Below are positions 9,250 to 16,829 of a stretch of DNA of 64,000 bases, one piece after another. The stretch spans positions 3,189,860 to 3,253,859 of the forward strand of contig NZ_LT627735.1 in NCBI RefSeq assembly GCF_900101765.1, in the 5' to 3' direction. Source of the DNA: Nonlabens sp. Hel1_33_55. Lineage in GTDB: Bacteria; Bacteroidota; Bacteroidia; Flavobacteriales; Flavobacteriaceae. Within the stretch, counting starts at the first letter, position 1. The number at the start of each line of letters is the position of its first letter. Below the pieces are notes generated by a model. The model did not search any database, was not told where the DNA came from, and saw nothing but the letters and a program-made list of their open reading frames with translations. The position numbers and the translations under genes are program-made.

Positions 9250-9925
9250 AAATGTCGTAATAACCGGTACTAGCCGCGGTATAGGATTTGAACTCGCTCA
9301 ATTATTTGCGAGCAATGGTGATAGGGTGATGGCGCTTTCGCGAAAGCAAAATTCCATTAATCAACTGCAAAACGATAAGATTACTGCAGTCCATTGTGAT
9401 CTTGCAAGTGAGAAGAGTATACTAGACGCTGCCGAAGAAATCAACATGAAGTTTGATCGCATTGATATTCTAATTCACAATGCAGGTTTGCTTGTGAATA
9501 AGCCTTTCAAAGAATTAACTAAAGCCGATTTTCTCAATTGCTACGAAGTTAATGTTTTTGGGGTATCAGGATTGACTCAGGCTCTGCTACCATTAATGAA
9601 AAGTGATGGGCATGTAGTAGCAATAAGCTCCATGGGCGGCATTCAAGGCAGCGCCAAGTTTCCTGGACTTGCAGCCTACAGCAGCGCAAAAGCCGCAGTA
9701 ATCACACTTTTCGAACTTCTCGCAGAAGAATATAAAGAAAACGGACCTTCATTTAATACATTGGCTCTGGGAGCAGTACAGACAGAAATGCTCGCCGAAG
9801 CTTTTCCAGGTTACGAGGCACCACTACAACCCATAGAAATGGCACAGTATATAATGGATTTTGCCCTAACAGGGAATAAGTTCTACAATGGTAAAACTTT
9901 AGAGGTGAGTTCTAGTACGCCTTAA
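9242..9925 (+). CDS. SDR family NAD(P)-dependent oxidoreductase
   Basis: 227 residues of the classical short-chain dehydrogenase fold. It has the dinucleotide motif TGTSRGIG (residues 8-15), HNAG in beta-4, a catalytic Ser in AISSMGG and the YxxxK pair in YSSAKAA. The substrate cannot be deduced. It overlaps the M28 peptidase gene by 8 bp. Codons 32-36 (ALSRK) are supplied by a copy of the genomic palindrome, placed in the loop after beta-2 where cofactor specificity is read. Its 3' end faces purK. Confidence 0.87.
   Translation: MSKNVVITGTSRGIGFELAQLFASNGDRVMALSRKQNSINQLQNDKITAVHCDLASEKSILDAAEEINMKFDRIDILIHNAGLLVNKPFKELTKADFLNCYEVNVFGVSGLTQALLPLMKSDGHVVAISSMGGIQGSAKFPGLAAYSSAKAAVITLFELLAEEYKENGPSFNTLALGAVQTEMLAEAFPGYEAPLQPIEMAQYIMDFALTGNKFYNGKTLEVSSSTP
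9333..9348. repeat. Palindrome copy (15/16) inside the SDR gene
   Basis: CGCTTTCGCGAAAGCA; one mismatch at the last base. Read in the frame GCG CTT TCG CGA AAG it encodes Ala-Leu-Ser-Arg-Lys. Confidence 0.8.
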
Positions 9926-10063
9926 GAAAGAAGGATCAGCGTACTGCATTCGAAAAAATAATTATTACTCAGGAATTGTCTAAAGGTGTGAATTCTGTTG
10001 ATCTTCTTTAGAATGAATTTCTTAAATTAATAATTACTATTCAGGTGAGTTTGGCAATTTCCC

Positions 10064-10105
10064 ATACTACATACTACATACTACATACTACATTCTACAT
10101 ACTCC
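10064..10105. repeat. Heptanucleotide tandem repeat ATACTAC, six units
   Basis: Four exact ATACTAC units followed by two with one change each (ATTCTAC, ATACTCC), lying between the convergent SDR and purK genes. More TACTAC stretches follow up to the purK stop. No coding frame uses it. It could be a slippage-prone simple repeat in the 3' untranslated region of both genes. Confidence 0.8.
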
Positions 10106-10115
10106 ATAAGGTTTA

Positions 10116-11261
10116 CTACGTACTACTAACTACCTTAATCTTACCCTTAACAACCTCAGCAAGTTCACGGGCTTTTTCAATTTCCTTAGCGACGATAGTC
10201 ACATGTCCCATCTTTCGGAACGGTCTCGTTTGTTTCTTGCCGTAAATGTGTGGTGTCACACCTTCCATCCCGAGAATTTCCTCGATTCCGTCGTAGACAA
10301 CATTCCCAGTATGACCTTCGGCGCCTACAAGGTTTACCATTACTGCTGGAAGAACGGTGTCTGTAGATCCTAACGGCAGATTCAATACACAGCGTACCTG
10401 TTGTTCAAACTGATCTGTGACTGCGCCTTCAATGGAGTAGTGGCCGCTGTTGTGTGGTCTTGGCGCTACTTCGTTTACGAGAATTTCGCCACTTTTGGTC
10501 AAGAACATTTCCACAGCCAGAAGTCCTACATGGTCAAAAGCCTCAGAAACTTTCAAGGCTAGATCGCGTGCTTTTTTTGAAACATCATCAGATATTCTCG
10601 CAGGGCAGATTACATATTCTACTTGGTTAGCTTCTGGATGGAATTCCATTTCCACAACAGGATATGTTTTCATGTCGCCGTTGGCATTGCGAGCAACAAT
10701 CACTGCGAGCTCCATCTCAAAATCAATCATGTCTTCATAAATACATTCTTCGGCTGGTAGGTTTTTCAAATCCTTGGAAGATCTGATGACTTTGACACCT
10801 TTGCCGTCGTAGCCGCCTTCGGCGCTTTTCCAGATGAATGGGTAATTGCGATTTGTATCAGAACTGGGTTGTTCCAGTATTTCAAATGGTGCGGTAGGTA
10901 TGTTGTACTCTTGATAAAATGTTTTTTGGGTGGCCTTGTTGCGTATGAGGTTCAGCACATGGGAACTAGGAGATACCGCGATACCTTCTTTTTCTAAATC
11001 TTCCAGTGCTTGTACATTCACATTCTCAATTTCTATCGTGAGCACATCTACCTGACGACCAAATTCCATTACGGCTTCATAATCCATTATATCACCTTCA
11101 AAAAATACAGTACAACCTTCAAAGGCTGGTGCCGTATCTGCACTGTCCATCACGTAGGTCTGAATGTCCCATTTACGGGTGGTGTACAACATCATTTTTC
11201 CCAACTGTCCACCGCCGAGAATACCTAATCTAAAATCTGAAGAAAATAGCGTCTGTTCCAT
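10116..11261 (-). CDS. purK: 5-(carboxyamino)imidazole ribonucleotide synthase
   Basis: ATP-grasp enzyme of purine synthesis that carboxylates AIR to N5-CAIR. Start chosen at MEQTLFSSDF (11261), which puts the family opening LGILGGGQLGKMM close to the N-terminus; a start at 11276 would add five residues. Motifs: GGGQLG, EIENVN, the ATP-grasp lysines in PFIWKSAEGGYDGKGV, EMELAVIVAR, VNEVAPRPHNSGHY and the C-terminal HIYGKKQTRPFRKMGH. About 381 residues, normal length. It is transcribed divergently from the HPRT-adenylate kinase gene, another purine gene, across a spacer with a long inverted repeat, so shared control is plausible (inference). Confidence 0.95.
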   Translation of the reverse strand: MEQTLFSSDFRLGILGGGQLGKMMLYTTRKWDIQTYVMDSADTAPAFEGCTVFFEGDIMDYEAVMEFGRQVDVLTIEIENVNVQALEDLEKEGIAVSPSSHVLNLIRNKATQKTFYQEYNIPTAPFEILEQPSSDTNRNYPFIWKSAEGGYDGKGVKVIRSSKDLKNLPAEECIYEDMIDFEMELAVIVARNANGDMKTYPVVEMEFHPEANQVEYVICPARISDDVSKKARDLALKVSEAFDHVGLLAVEMFLTKSGEILVNEVAPRPHNSGHYSIEGAVTDQFEQQVRCVLNLPLGSTDTVLPAVMVNLVGAEGHTGNVVYDGIEEILGMEGVTPHIYGKKQTRPFRKMGHVTIVAKEIEKARELAEVVKGKIKVVSST

Positions 11262-11340
11262 GCGATAAAAATACAAGTTCTGTAATGGTTTCTACTAAAT
11301 TATTTGAACTGGCTCGCGTTAGTGATTGCAGTGAAAATCC

Positions 11341-11379
11341 TTTATGACAATACTGCATTCATCGCAGTATTGACATAAA
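11341..11379. repeat. 16-bp inverted repeat in the purK / hpt-adk divergent spacer
   Basis: Arms 11341-11356 (TTTATGACAATACTGC) and 11364-11379 pair with a single mismatch around a 7-nt loop. There is no T-run, so it is not a simple terminator. It lies between two divergently transcribed purine genes and could be an operator or an RNA hairpin in a leader. Confidence 0.7.
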
Positions 11380-11500
11380 GATTGAAACGGAAAGCACGGC
11401 CGCAGGCAACGCCCTAAGAAACATGCTGGTTAAAACGTAGACGCTCATTCTAACAGCAGGAAATAGTCACATTATCAAAAAACCTCCTACATCAAATCCT

Positions 11501-11508
11501 TATCTTTG
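11501..11508 (+). promoter_or_regulatory. Possible -7 box for the HPRT-adenylate kinase gene
   Basis: TATCTTTG fits the Bacteroidota -7 consensus TAnnTTTG and lies 15 bp before the start codon. No TTTG was found 17-23 nt upstream, so this is a weak call. Confidence 0.35.
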
Positions 11509-11523
11509 TAGAAAATTACCATA

Positions 11524-12627
11524 GTGATCAAACTACACGATCTATATTTCAAACCGTTCCTGAGTGTTAAGGAAATTGAGAATGCGGTAGAGAATCTAGC
11601 TTACCAAATCAATAGAGATTTAAAGGGAAAAAAGCCTGTCTTTTTGGGTATTTTGAATGGCAGTTATATAGTGCTTGCAGATTTGACCCGTAAGTTTCAG
11701 GGCGATTGTGAGATTGGTTTTTTGCGCACGAGCAGCTATGCGGGAACATCGTCCACCGGTGAGATCAGGCTGGACATGGAACTGGATATAGACTTAAGTG
11801 ATCGTGTCGTTGTTATTGTGGAAGATATCGTGGATAGTGGATTGACGGTAGATGCGCTTTCGCGAAAGCTTAAAAGCCAAAATCCTTCTGCACTCCACAT
11901 AGCCACTTTGTTCCTCAAGCCAGAGGTTTACAATCGGGACCTGAAGATTGATTATGTAGGGCAGAATATCGAGAACAAATTTGTCGTGGGATACGGCATG
12001 GATTATAATAACCTAGGGCGCAACCTGCCCGAACTTTATGTACAGACCAAACCAATGAAAAACATCGTACTTTTTGGACCTCCAGGAGCAGGAAAAGGAA
12101 CACAGGCAGAACGTCTTAAGGAGAAATATGGATTGATCCACATTTCCACCGGTGATGTATTTAGATACAACATCAAGAATGCAACGGAACTGGGAACGCT
12201 TGCCAAATCCTTTATGGATAAAGGGAATCTGGTTCCTGATGAAGTCACGATCAAAATGCTGAATGCTGAAGTGGAGAAACATCCTGAAGCAGCTGGTTTT
12301 ATCTTTGATGGCTTCCCTAGAACTGATGCACAAGCAAAATCTCTAGACGAATTATTGGAAAGCAAAGACACGCAAGTGAGCGGAATGGTAGCGCTAGAGG
12401 TAGATGATGAGGTACTGGTACAGAGATTACTGGAACGAGGAAAGAGCAGTGGTCGCGTGGACGATGCCAATGAACAGGTCATCAGAGACCGCATCAAGGT
12501 GTATTACCAGCAAACGGCACCACTGAAAAACTACTACCAGAAACAAAATAAATATTACGGCGTGGACGGTGAAGGTTCTATTGATAAAATCACAGATCGC
12601 TTGAGTGCAGAGTTTGATAAACTTTAA
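11524..12627 (+). CDS. Bifunctional hypoxanthine phosphoribosyltransferase - adenylate kinase fusion
   Basis: 367 residues in one uninterrupted frame, starting with GTG. Residues 1-177 are a complete HPRT (purine salvage), with the PRPP-binding motif VVIVEDIVDSGLTVDAL (acidic pair Glu100-Asp101) and the distal VGYGMDYNNLGRNLPELY. Residues 178-367 are a complete adenylate kinase starting at Met178 (base 12055), with P-loop GPPGAGKGTQ (185-194), STGDVFR, GFPRT and a short lid (ERGKSSGRVDDANEQVIRDR). There is no linker and no stop between them, although each half has the length of the free-standing enzyme. Met178 could serve as an internal start for separate Adk. Both halves feed the purine nucleotide pool. 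The genomic palindrome (11855) encodes ALSRKL just after the PRPP loop. Adk is normally essential, so that half should be functional. Confidence 0.92.
   Translation: MIKLHDLYFKPFLSVKEIENAVENLAYQINRDLKGKKPVFLGILNGSYIVLADLTRKFQGDCEIGFLRTSSYAGTSSTGEIRLDMELDIDLSDRVVVIVEDIVDSGLTVDALSRKLKSQNPSALHIATLFLKPEVYNRDLKIDYVGQNIENKFVVGYGMDYNNLGRNLPELYVQTKPMKNIVLFGPPGAGKGTQAERLKEKYGLIHISTGDVFRYNIKNATELGTLAKSFMDKGNLVPDEVTIKMLNAEVEKHPEAAGFIFDGFPRTDAQAKSLDELLESKDTQVSGMVALEVDDEVLVQRLLERGKSSGRVDDANEQVIRDRIKVYYQQTAPLKNYYQKQNKYYGVDGEGSIDKITDRLSAEFDKL
11855..11870. repeat. Palindrome copy (15/16) inside the HPRT domain
   Basis: CGCTTTCGCGAAAGCT, last base changed. It is read as GCG CTT TCG CGA AAG (Ala-Leu-Ser-Arg-Lys), the same frame as in the SDR gene, and lies directly after the PRPP-binding loop in the helix that normally follows it. 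Confidence 0.8.
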
Positions 12628-12694
12628 TATTTTTTCACTTTCTGTCCATCTACTGCATACAATAAACTGATACCAAGTAACGAATAACGAATCC

Positions 12695-13717
12695 ATGACT
12701 GAAGGAAATTTTGTAGACTACACTAAGGTTCATCTCGAGTCAGGTCGTGGCGGTAAGGGAAGTACACATTTACACAGGGAAAAATATGTAGAGAAAGGTG
12801 GTCCCGATGGTGGTGATGGTGGTCGTGGTGGTCATATCATTATCCGCGGGAACAAGAATCTCTGGACGTTGTATCACTTTAAATACAAGCGTCACTTCAA
12901 ATCTGCGCAAGGTGGTAACGGTGCAAAACAGCGCCGTACCGGTGAGGATGGTGAAGATATCTATATCGATTTGCCATTAGGAACCGTTATTAAAAATACC
13001 GAAACTGGTCAAATCATTCATGAGGTGTTGGATGACGGCGATGAATTTATCATCGCTGAAGGTGGAATGGGTGGAAAAGGAAACTGGCACTTTAAAAGTT
13101 CCACGAGACAAACGCCACGTTATGCACAACCAGGAACTGAAGGTGAAGAATTAGAAGTAACTTTTGAACTCAAAATCCTTGCAGATGTTGGATTAGTTGG
13201 ATTTCCCAATGCTGGTAAATCTACATTATTGTCTGTAGTTACCGCAGCAAAACCTAAGATTGCCAACTATGAATTCACGACCTTGAAACCTAATCTTGGT
13301 ATCGTTGAGTATAGAGATTTCCAAACTTTTGTAATGGCAGATATTCCGGGAATTATTGAAGGCGCCGCAGAAGGTAAAGGAATAGGTCACCGTTTTTTAC
13401 GTCACATTGAACGCAATTCTACATTACTATTCCTCATCCCAGCAGATGCAAAGGATATTAACGAGCAATATCAGATTTTGCTTAATGAGTTGCGCAAGTA
13501 CAATCCAGAAATGCTGGATAAAGAGCGCTTTGTTGCTATCTCAAAATCGGACATGCTGGATGAAGAATTGATGGGCGAAATGAAAGAGATGCTTGACGAT
13601 CAAGGAGCTTTTGACGGTGCACCGTACATGTTCATAAGCGCTATAAGCCAATACAACATCCAACAATTGAAAGATCGATTGTGGCAGATGTTGAATCGTA
13701 AATTAGGTTCTAATTAA
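12695..13717 (+). CDS. obgE: Obg family GTPase ObgE/CgtA
   Basis: 340 residues. The N-terminal Obg domain is Gly-rich (GGRGGHIIIRG, GGNGAKQRRTGEDGEDIYIDLPLGT, GGMGGKGNWHFKSS). The GTPase domain begins near residue 160: G1 GFPNAGKST, G2 region FTTLKPNLG, G3 DIPGIIEGA, G4 SKSD, G5 ISA. The protein ends soon after the G domain, without the long C-terminal domain of some Firmicutes. Obg GTPases act in 50S ribosome assembly and stress response. It sits 67 bp after the HPRT-Adk gene on the same strand and overlaps the convergent DUF1569 gene by 4 bp. Confidence 0.95.
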   Translation: MTEGNFVDYTKVHLESGRGGKGSTHLHREKYVEKGGPDGGDGGRGGHIIIRGNKNLWTLYHFKYKRHFKSAQGGNGAKQRRTGEDGEDIYIDLPLGTVIKNTETGQIIHEVLDDGDEFIIAEGGMGGKGNWHFKSSTRQTPRYAQPGTEGEELEVTFELKILADVGLVGFPNAGKSTLLSVVTAAKPKIANYEFTTLKPNLGIVEYRDFQTFVMADIPGIIEGAAEGKGIGHRFLRHIERNSTLLFLIPADAKDINEQYQILLNELRKYNPEMLDKERFVAISKSDMLDEELMGEMKEMLDDQGAFDGAPYMFISAISQYNIQQLKDRLWQMLNRKLGSN

Positions 13718-14157
13718 ACCCCAAACTGCCTAAAATGATGGTCTAGGTGTTTGTATTGTACCTTTCCCCATTGATCTTTAGTGAAATTGCCAAACATGGG
13801 ATGAGATCTTCTGTTATTATTCTCACGGTCGTACCATAATTCCTGCATCCACTGATCCAACTTTTCTTTCTCGCTTTCAAAATCTTTGGAATCGGCTACT
13901 TTTAGGGATGGTGCTGTAGGCAGGTTTTTACGAAATGGCTTATCGGAATACAAAGATTTTTTGAAAAACACTTTTGCAAACCAATTGGACTTCACAACAA
14001 CTTTTTCTTTTTCAAGAGCAATTTGAATGGGATACTGGCAGTGTTTGAACATTTGTGCAGCATCCATTTTGCCCCATTCAGGAGTTTTGTTGGAATCTAT
14101 TTGTTGCAAGCGATCGCGCAACGAATTGTAGGTAGGTTCATCAAAGAAAGATTCCAT
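13714..14157 (-). CDS. DUF1569 (DinB-like) domain protein
   Basis: 147 residues when started at MESFFDEPTYNSL (14157); the frame continues upstream but that part would overlap the 3' end of the NamZ gene and lacks family character. The sequence fits the DUF1569 family, a branch of the DinB/YfiT-like four-helix metal-binding superfamily: KMDAAQMFKHC (His ligand) and, at the C-terminus, HPMFGNFTKDQWGK followed by KHLDHHFRQFGV with further His ligands. The reaction is unknown; relatives include thiol transferases. The gene follows namZ on the minus strand after 16 bp and may be co-transcribed with it. Confidence 0.82.
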   Translation of the reverse strand: MESFFDEPTYNSLRDRLQQIDSNKTPEWGKMDAAQMFKHCQYPIQIALEKEKVVVKSNWFAKVFFKKSLYSDKPFRKNLPTAPSLKVADSKDFESEKEKLDQWMQELWYDRENNNRRSHPMFGNFTKDQWGKVQYKHLDHHFRQFGV

Positions 14158-14173
14158 AATATTGAGATTTAAG

Positions 14174-15493
14174 TTATTCGTATAGTAGATACTTCTCTCT
14201 AGCTGCTTTAAAATCTTCAAGTCCTTCTTCCCATGTGGCAGCAATTTCATCTGCGCTCATTCCTTTCTCGATCTGTTGTTGCAAGATTTCAGTACCGGCT
14301 AGCTTTGTAAAAAACGAGTTGAAGAAAGATTGTTTGTAGGGCGCTTTCGCGTAAGCGTCAACAAGAAACTCTAGGTTCAATTTATCTAACTGCGGATATT
14401 CCCGTAAGTCCACGCCAAAACATTTTTTACCATTAAACAATGGTCGTTTAGCGCCACGATTGGGTGATGGAGTAAAAGCAAAATCACGGTATTTGGCCAG
14501 TGATGGAGAGCCGTACACCTGGAACTGCATATCTGTACCGCGACCTACACTTACATCGGTTCCCTCAAAAAAGCATAGGCTCGGATATAGATTGATGGAT
14601 TGAGCGTTTGGCAGATTTGGTGATGGTGAGATGGGCAGCTCGTAAGGAGTTTCGTGGGTATAATCTTTTACAGTGATCACATTAAGCTCGGCTTTCTTGC
14701 CATACTCAAGCCAGCCTTCTCCATTGATCATCTGTGCATATTCTCCTATAGTCATGCCGTGAACGACAGGTACTGGATGCATGCCCACAAAGCTTTTGTG
14801 TTCAGGATCTAGGATAGGCCCATCTACATAGTGACCGTTGGGATTGGGTCTGTCAAGAATGTAAACTGTTTTGTTATGCTCTGCAGCGGCTTCCATTACG
14901 TAATGCAGTGTGGAGATATAGGTGTAGAAACGTGCACCTACATCTTGAATGTCAAAAAGGATCACGTCTACATCTGCCAGTTGAGCCTTAGTAGGTTTTT
15001 TATTGTTTCCATAAAGGGAAACAATGGGCAAGCCCGACCGCTGGTCAACTCCATCTGCAACGGCGGCACCAGCATCTGCATCACCTCTAAAACCGTGTTC
15101 AGGAGCAAAAACTTTTCTCACATCAACATTGAGCGATAATAGGGTGTCTACTATATGTACGTACCGCATTTTAATCGCCTGATCCCAAGTGCGGCGCTCC
15201 TTCATAGAGCTACTGCTTACCACGCTGGTTTGGTTTCCAACCACAGCAACTCTTTTACCCTCAAGCTGGTTAACCCAAGTTGCTAATTGATCTGCTGCTG
15301 GGATAGGTTTGTTTTGTAATGGTTTCAACAATTTGGTGCTATCGATCGCGTTTGATTGCAGATCGACTAGTTCTTTAGGCTGGGTTTTATTTTTGTTATT
15401 GATGCCGGCATCGCAGGAAGTAAACACCAAAGCACAAGCGATTATGGTATATTTGAAAATTGAAGGGAATTGAGTGAATCTAGAGTATTTCAT
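14174..15493 (-). CDS. DUF1343 / NamZ-type exo-beta-N-acetylmuramidase, lipoprotein
   Basis: 439 residues from the start at 15493 (MKYSRFTQFPSIF...). That start gives a lipoprotein signal with the lipobox Cys in VFTSCDAG; the upstream open frame is antisense to the permease gene and was discarded. The body is DUF1343: RVAVVGNQTSVV, VFAPEHGFRG, GLPIVSLYGNNKKPT, DVILFDIQDVGARFYTYISTLHYVMEA (in pieces), LDRPNPNG, HGMTIGEY, FEGTDVSVGRGTDMQFQ. Characterised NamZ enzymes release MurNAc from the non-reducing end of peptidoglycan fragments, so a role in cell-wall recycling is likely. Its first 20 bases overlap the divergent permease start. A palindrome copy with one change lies at 14342. Confidence 0.88.
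   Translation of the reverse strand: MKYSRFTQFPSIFKYTIIACALVFTSCDAGINNKNKTQPKELVDLQSNAIDSTKLLKPLQNKPIPAADQLATWVNQLEGKRVAVVGNQTSVVSSSSMKERRTWDQAIKMRYVHIVDTLLSLNVDVRKVFAPEHGFRGDADAGAAVADGVDQRSGLPIVSLYGNNKKPTKAQLADVDVILFDIQDVGARFYTYISTLHYVMEAAAEHNKTVYILDRPNPNGHYVDGPILDPEHKSFVGMHPVPVVHGMTIGEYAQMINGEGWLEYGKKAELNVITVKDYTHETPYELPISPSPNLPNAQSINLYPSLCFFEGTDVSVGRGTDMQFQVYGSPSLAKYRDFAFTPSPNRGAKRPLFNGKKCFGVDLREYPQLDKLNLEFLVDAYAKAPYKQSFFNSFFTKLAGTEILQQQIEKGMSADEIAATWEEGLEDFKAAREKYLLYE
14342..14357. repeat. Palindrome copy (15/16) inside the NamZ gene
   Basis: CGCTTTCGCGTAAGCG on the plus strand. On the coding (minus) strand it reads GCT TAC GCG AAA GCG, giving Ala-Tyr-Ala-Lys-Ala; the one change converts the usual Phe into Tyr. 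Confidence 0.75.
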
Positions 15494-16706
15494 AGCGCGT
15501 CGCGTACAGCATAGTACAGAATATAAAAATAGCGTAAGTGCGCCGATAATTAAAATCGCCACCGCTGCAATTGCCATAGGAATGATTGTGATGATCATTG
15601 CCGTGGCTACTGGTGTAGGTCTGCAAAAAAAGATTCGGGAGAAGGTGAGCGCCTTCAATGGCGACATCACCATCTCACTTTTTGATCGTAACAACTCGAT
15701 CACAACGGTCAAACCCATCAGTATCAATCAAGACTTTTATCCAGATTTCTCGAGTGTATCACAGGTCAGTCATGTTCAGGCGGTAGCTACAAAAGGAGCC
15801 ATGATTCGCACTGCTACAGATTTTGAAGGTGTGATTTTAAAAGGAGTAGGCACGGACTACCGCTGGGATAGCTTCAACGATTTCCTGATAGAAGGTGCAT
15901 TGCCAGATGTGTCACAAGAAGCTACCTCAAAAGATATTTTGATTTCTGATGACATTGCTCGCAGGTTACAGCTTAAGGTAGGAGATAAGGCACCTACTTA
16001 TTTCATGAAGGAAAATGAAGAACCACTAGCCAGAGCATTCAATGTCATAGGAATCTATGACAGCGGCCTTGCCGAATATGATACGAAATTCATTCTAGGC
16101 GACATACGCAATATCCAGAAAATCAATAAATGGAATGAAGACGAGATAGGTAAGTTTGAGGTTTTTATTGATGATTTTGAGAACATCGATGAGATTGGTA
16201 AGGACGTGTTTTTGAAAGTCCCGCAGATGTTGGATGCCAGAACGATCAAGGATCAGTATCCTACCATTTTTCAATGGCTGGCATTATTGGACAGTAATGT
16301 TTACGGTATTATAGCCATCATTTTGATTGTTGGAATTATTAATATGATCACGGCATTGTTGGTGTTGATCTTAGATCGCACCGGTATGATTGGATTACTC
16401 AAATCGCTGGGTGCCAGTGACTGGACCGTCCGTAAGATATTCTTGTATAATGCCATGAGCTTGATTTTGAAAGGCCTTTTCTGGGGAAATCTCATAGGTT
16501 TGGGGCTAGTCGCACTACAGTATTTCTTTGCGCCACTGACATTAGATCCATCTACGTATTACGTAACTGAGGCACCGGTTTACATCTCATGGTGGCATGT
16601 GCTGCTGCTCAACTTAGGCACATTCCTTATCTGCCTTTTGGTGCTCATCATACCCACATATATCGTCAGTCGCATATCGCCCGTCAAGGCTATGCGTTTT
16701 GAATAG
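15474..16706 (+). CDS. ABC transporter permease, FtsX/LolE-like
   Basis: 410 residues. GTG start at 15474 (a stop in the same frame lies immediately upstream at 15471) gives MNLEYFIARRV, matching the short cytoplasmic N-terminus of LolC/E-type permeases. One membrane segment follows (about residues 22-46), then a roughly 220-residue periplasmic MacB-like domain, then three C-terminal membrane segments (about 270-300, 325-350, 370-400) with the FtsX signature GLLKSLGASDWTVRKIFLYNA. No ATPase gene is adjacent. In the Lol system such permeases extract lipoproteins from the inner membrane; that assignment is by similarity only. The first 20 bases overlap the NamZ gene head-to-head. Confidence 0.87.
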   Translation: MNLEYFIARRVQHSTEYKNSVSAPIIKIATAAIAIGMIVMIIAVATGVGLQKKIREKVSAFNGDITISLFDRNNSITTVKPISINQDFYPDFSSVSQVSHVQAVATKGAMIRTATDFEGVILKGVGTDYRWDSFNDFLIEGALPDVSQEATSKDILISDDIARRLQLKVGDKAPTYFMKENEEPLARAFNVIGIYDSGLAEYDTKFILGDIRNIQKINKWNEDEIGKFEVFIDDFENIDEIGKDVFLKVPQMLDARTIKDQYPTIFQWLALLDSNVYGIIAIILIVGIINMITALLVLILDRTGMIGLLKSLGASDWTVRKIFLYNAMSLILKGLFWGNLIGLGLVALQYFFAPLTLDPSTYYVTEAPVYISWWHVLLLNLGTFLICLLVLIIPTYIVSRISPVKAMRFE

Positions 16707-16719
16707 ATGATAATTGTTA

Positions 16720-16735
16720 CGCTTTCGCGAAAGCG
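16720..16735. repeat. Palindrome, intergenic perfect copy
   Basis: Perfect 16-mer, 13 bp after the permease stop and upstream of the cystathionine-beta-synthase-like gene. Confidence 0.85.
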
Positions 16736-16829
16736 AAAGAGCCATCAATCATTACCCTAGAAATAAGACCTTGATTTTACCTACAAACCTTATTTCAAAA
16801 ATCCTAAATTTGCAAGGCAAAACAAGATC

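Noticed and set aside
14158..14250. 31-residue N-terminal extension of the DUF1569 frame
   Set aside because: Overlaps the NamZ 3' end and lacks family similarity; Met at 14157 fits the family start.
15494..15727. 78-residue N-terminal extension of the NamZ frame
   Set aside because: Antisense to the permease gene; the start at 15493 gives a proper lipoprotein signal.
16771..16812. Promoter for the cystathionine-beta-synthase-like gene (TTG at 16771, TAAATTTG at 16805)
   Set aside because: Spacing is 31 bp, outside the 17-23 bp range of Bacteroidota promoters.
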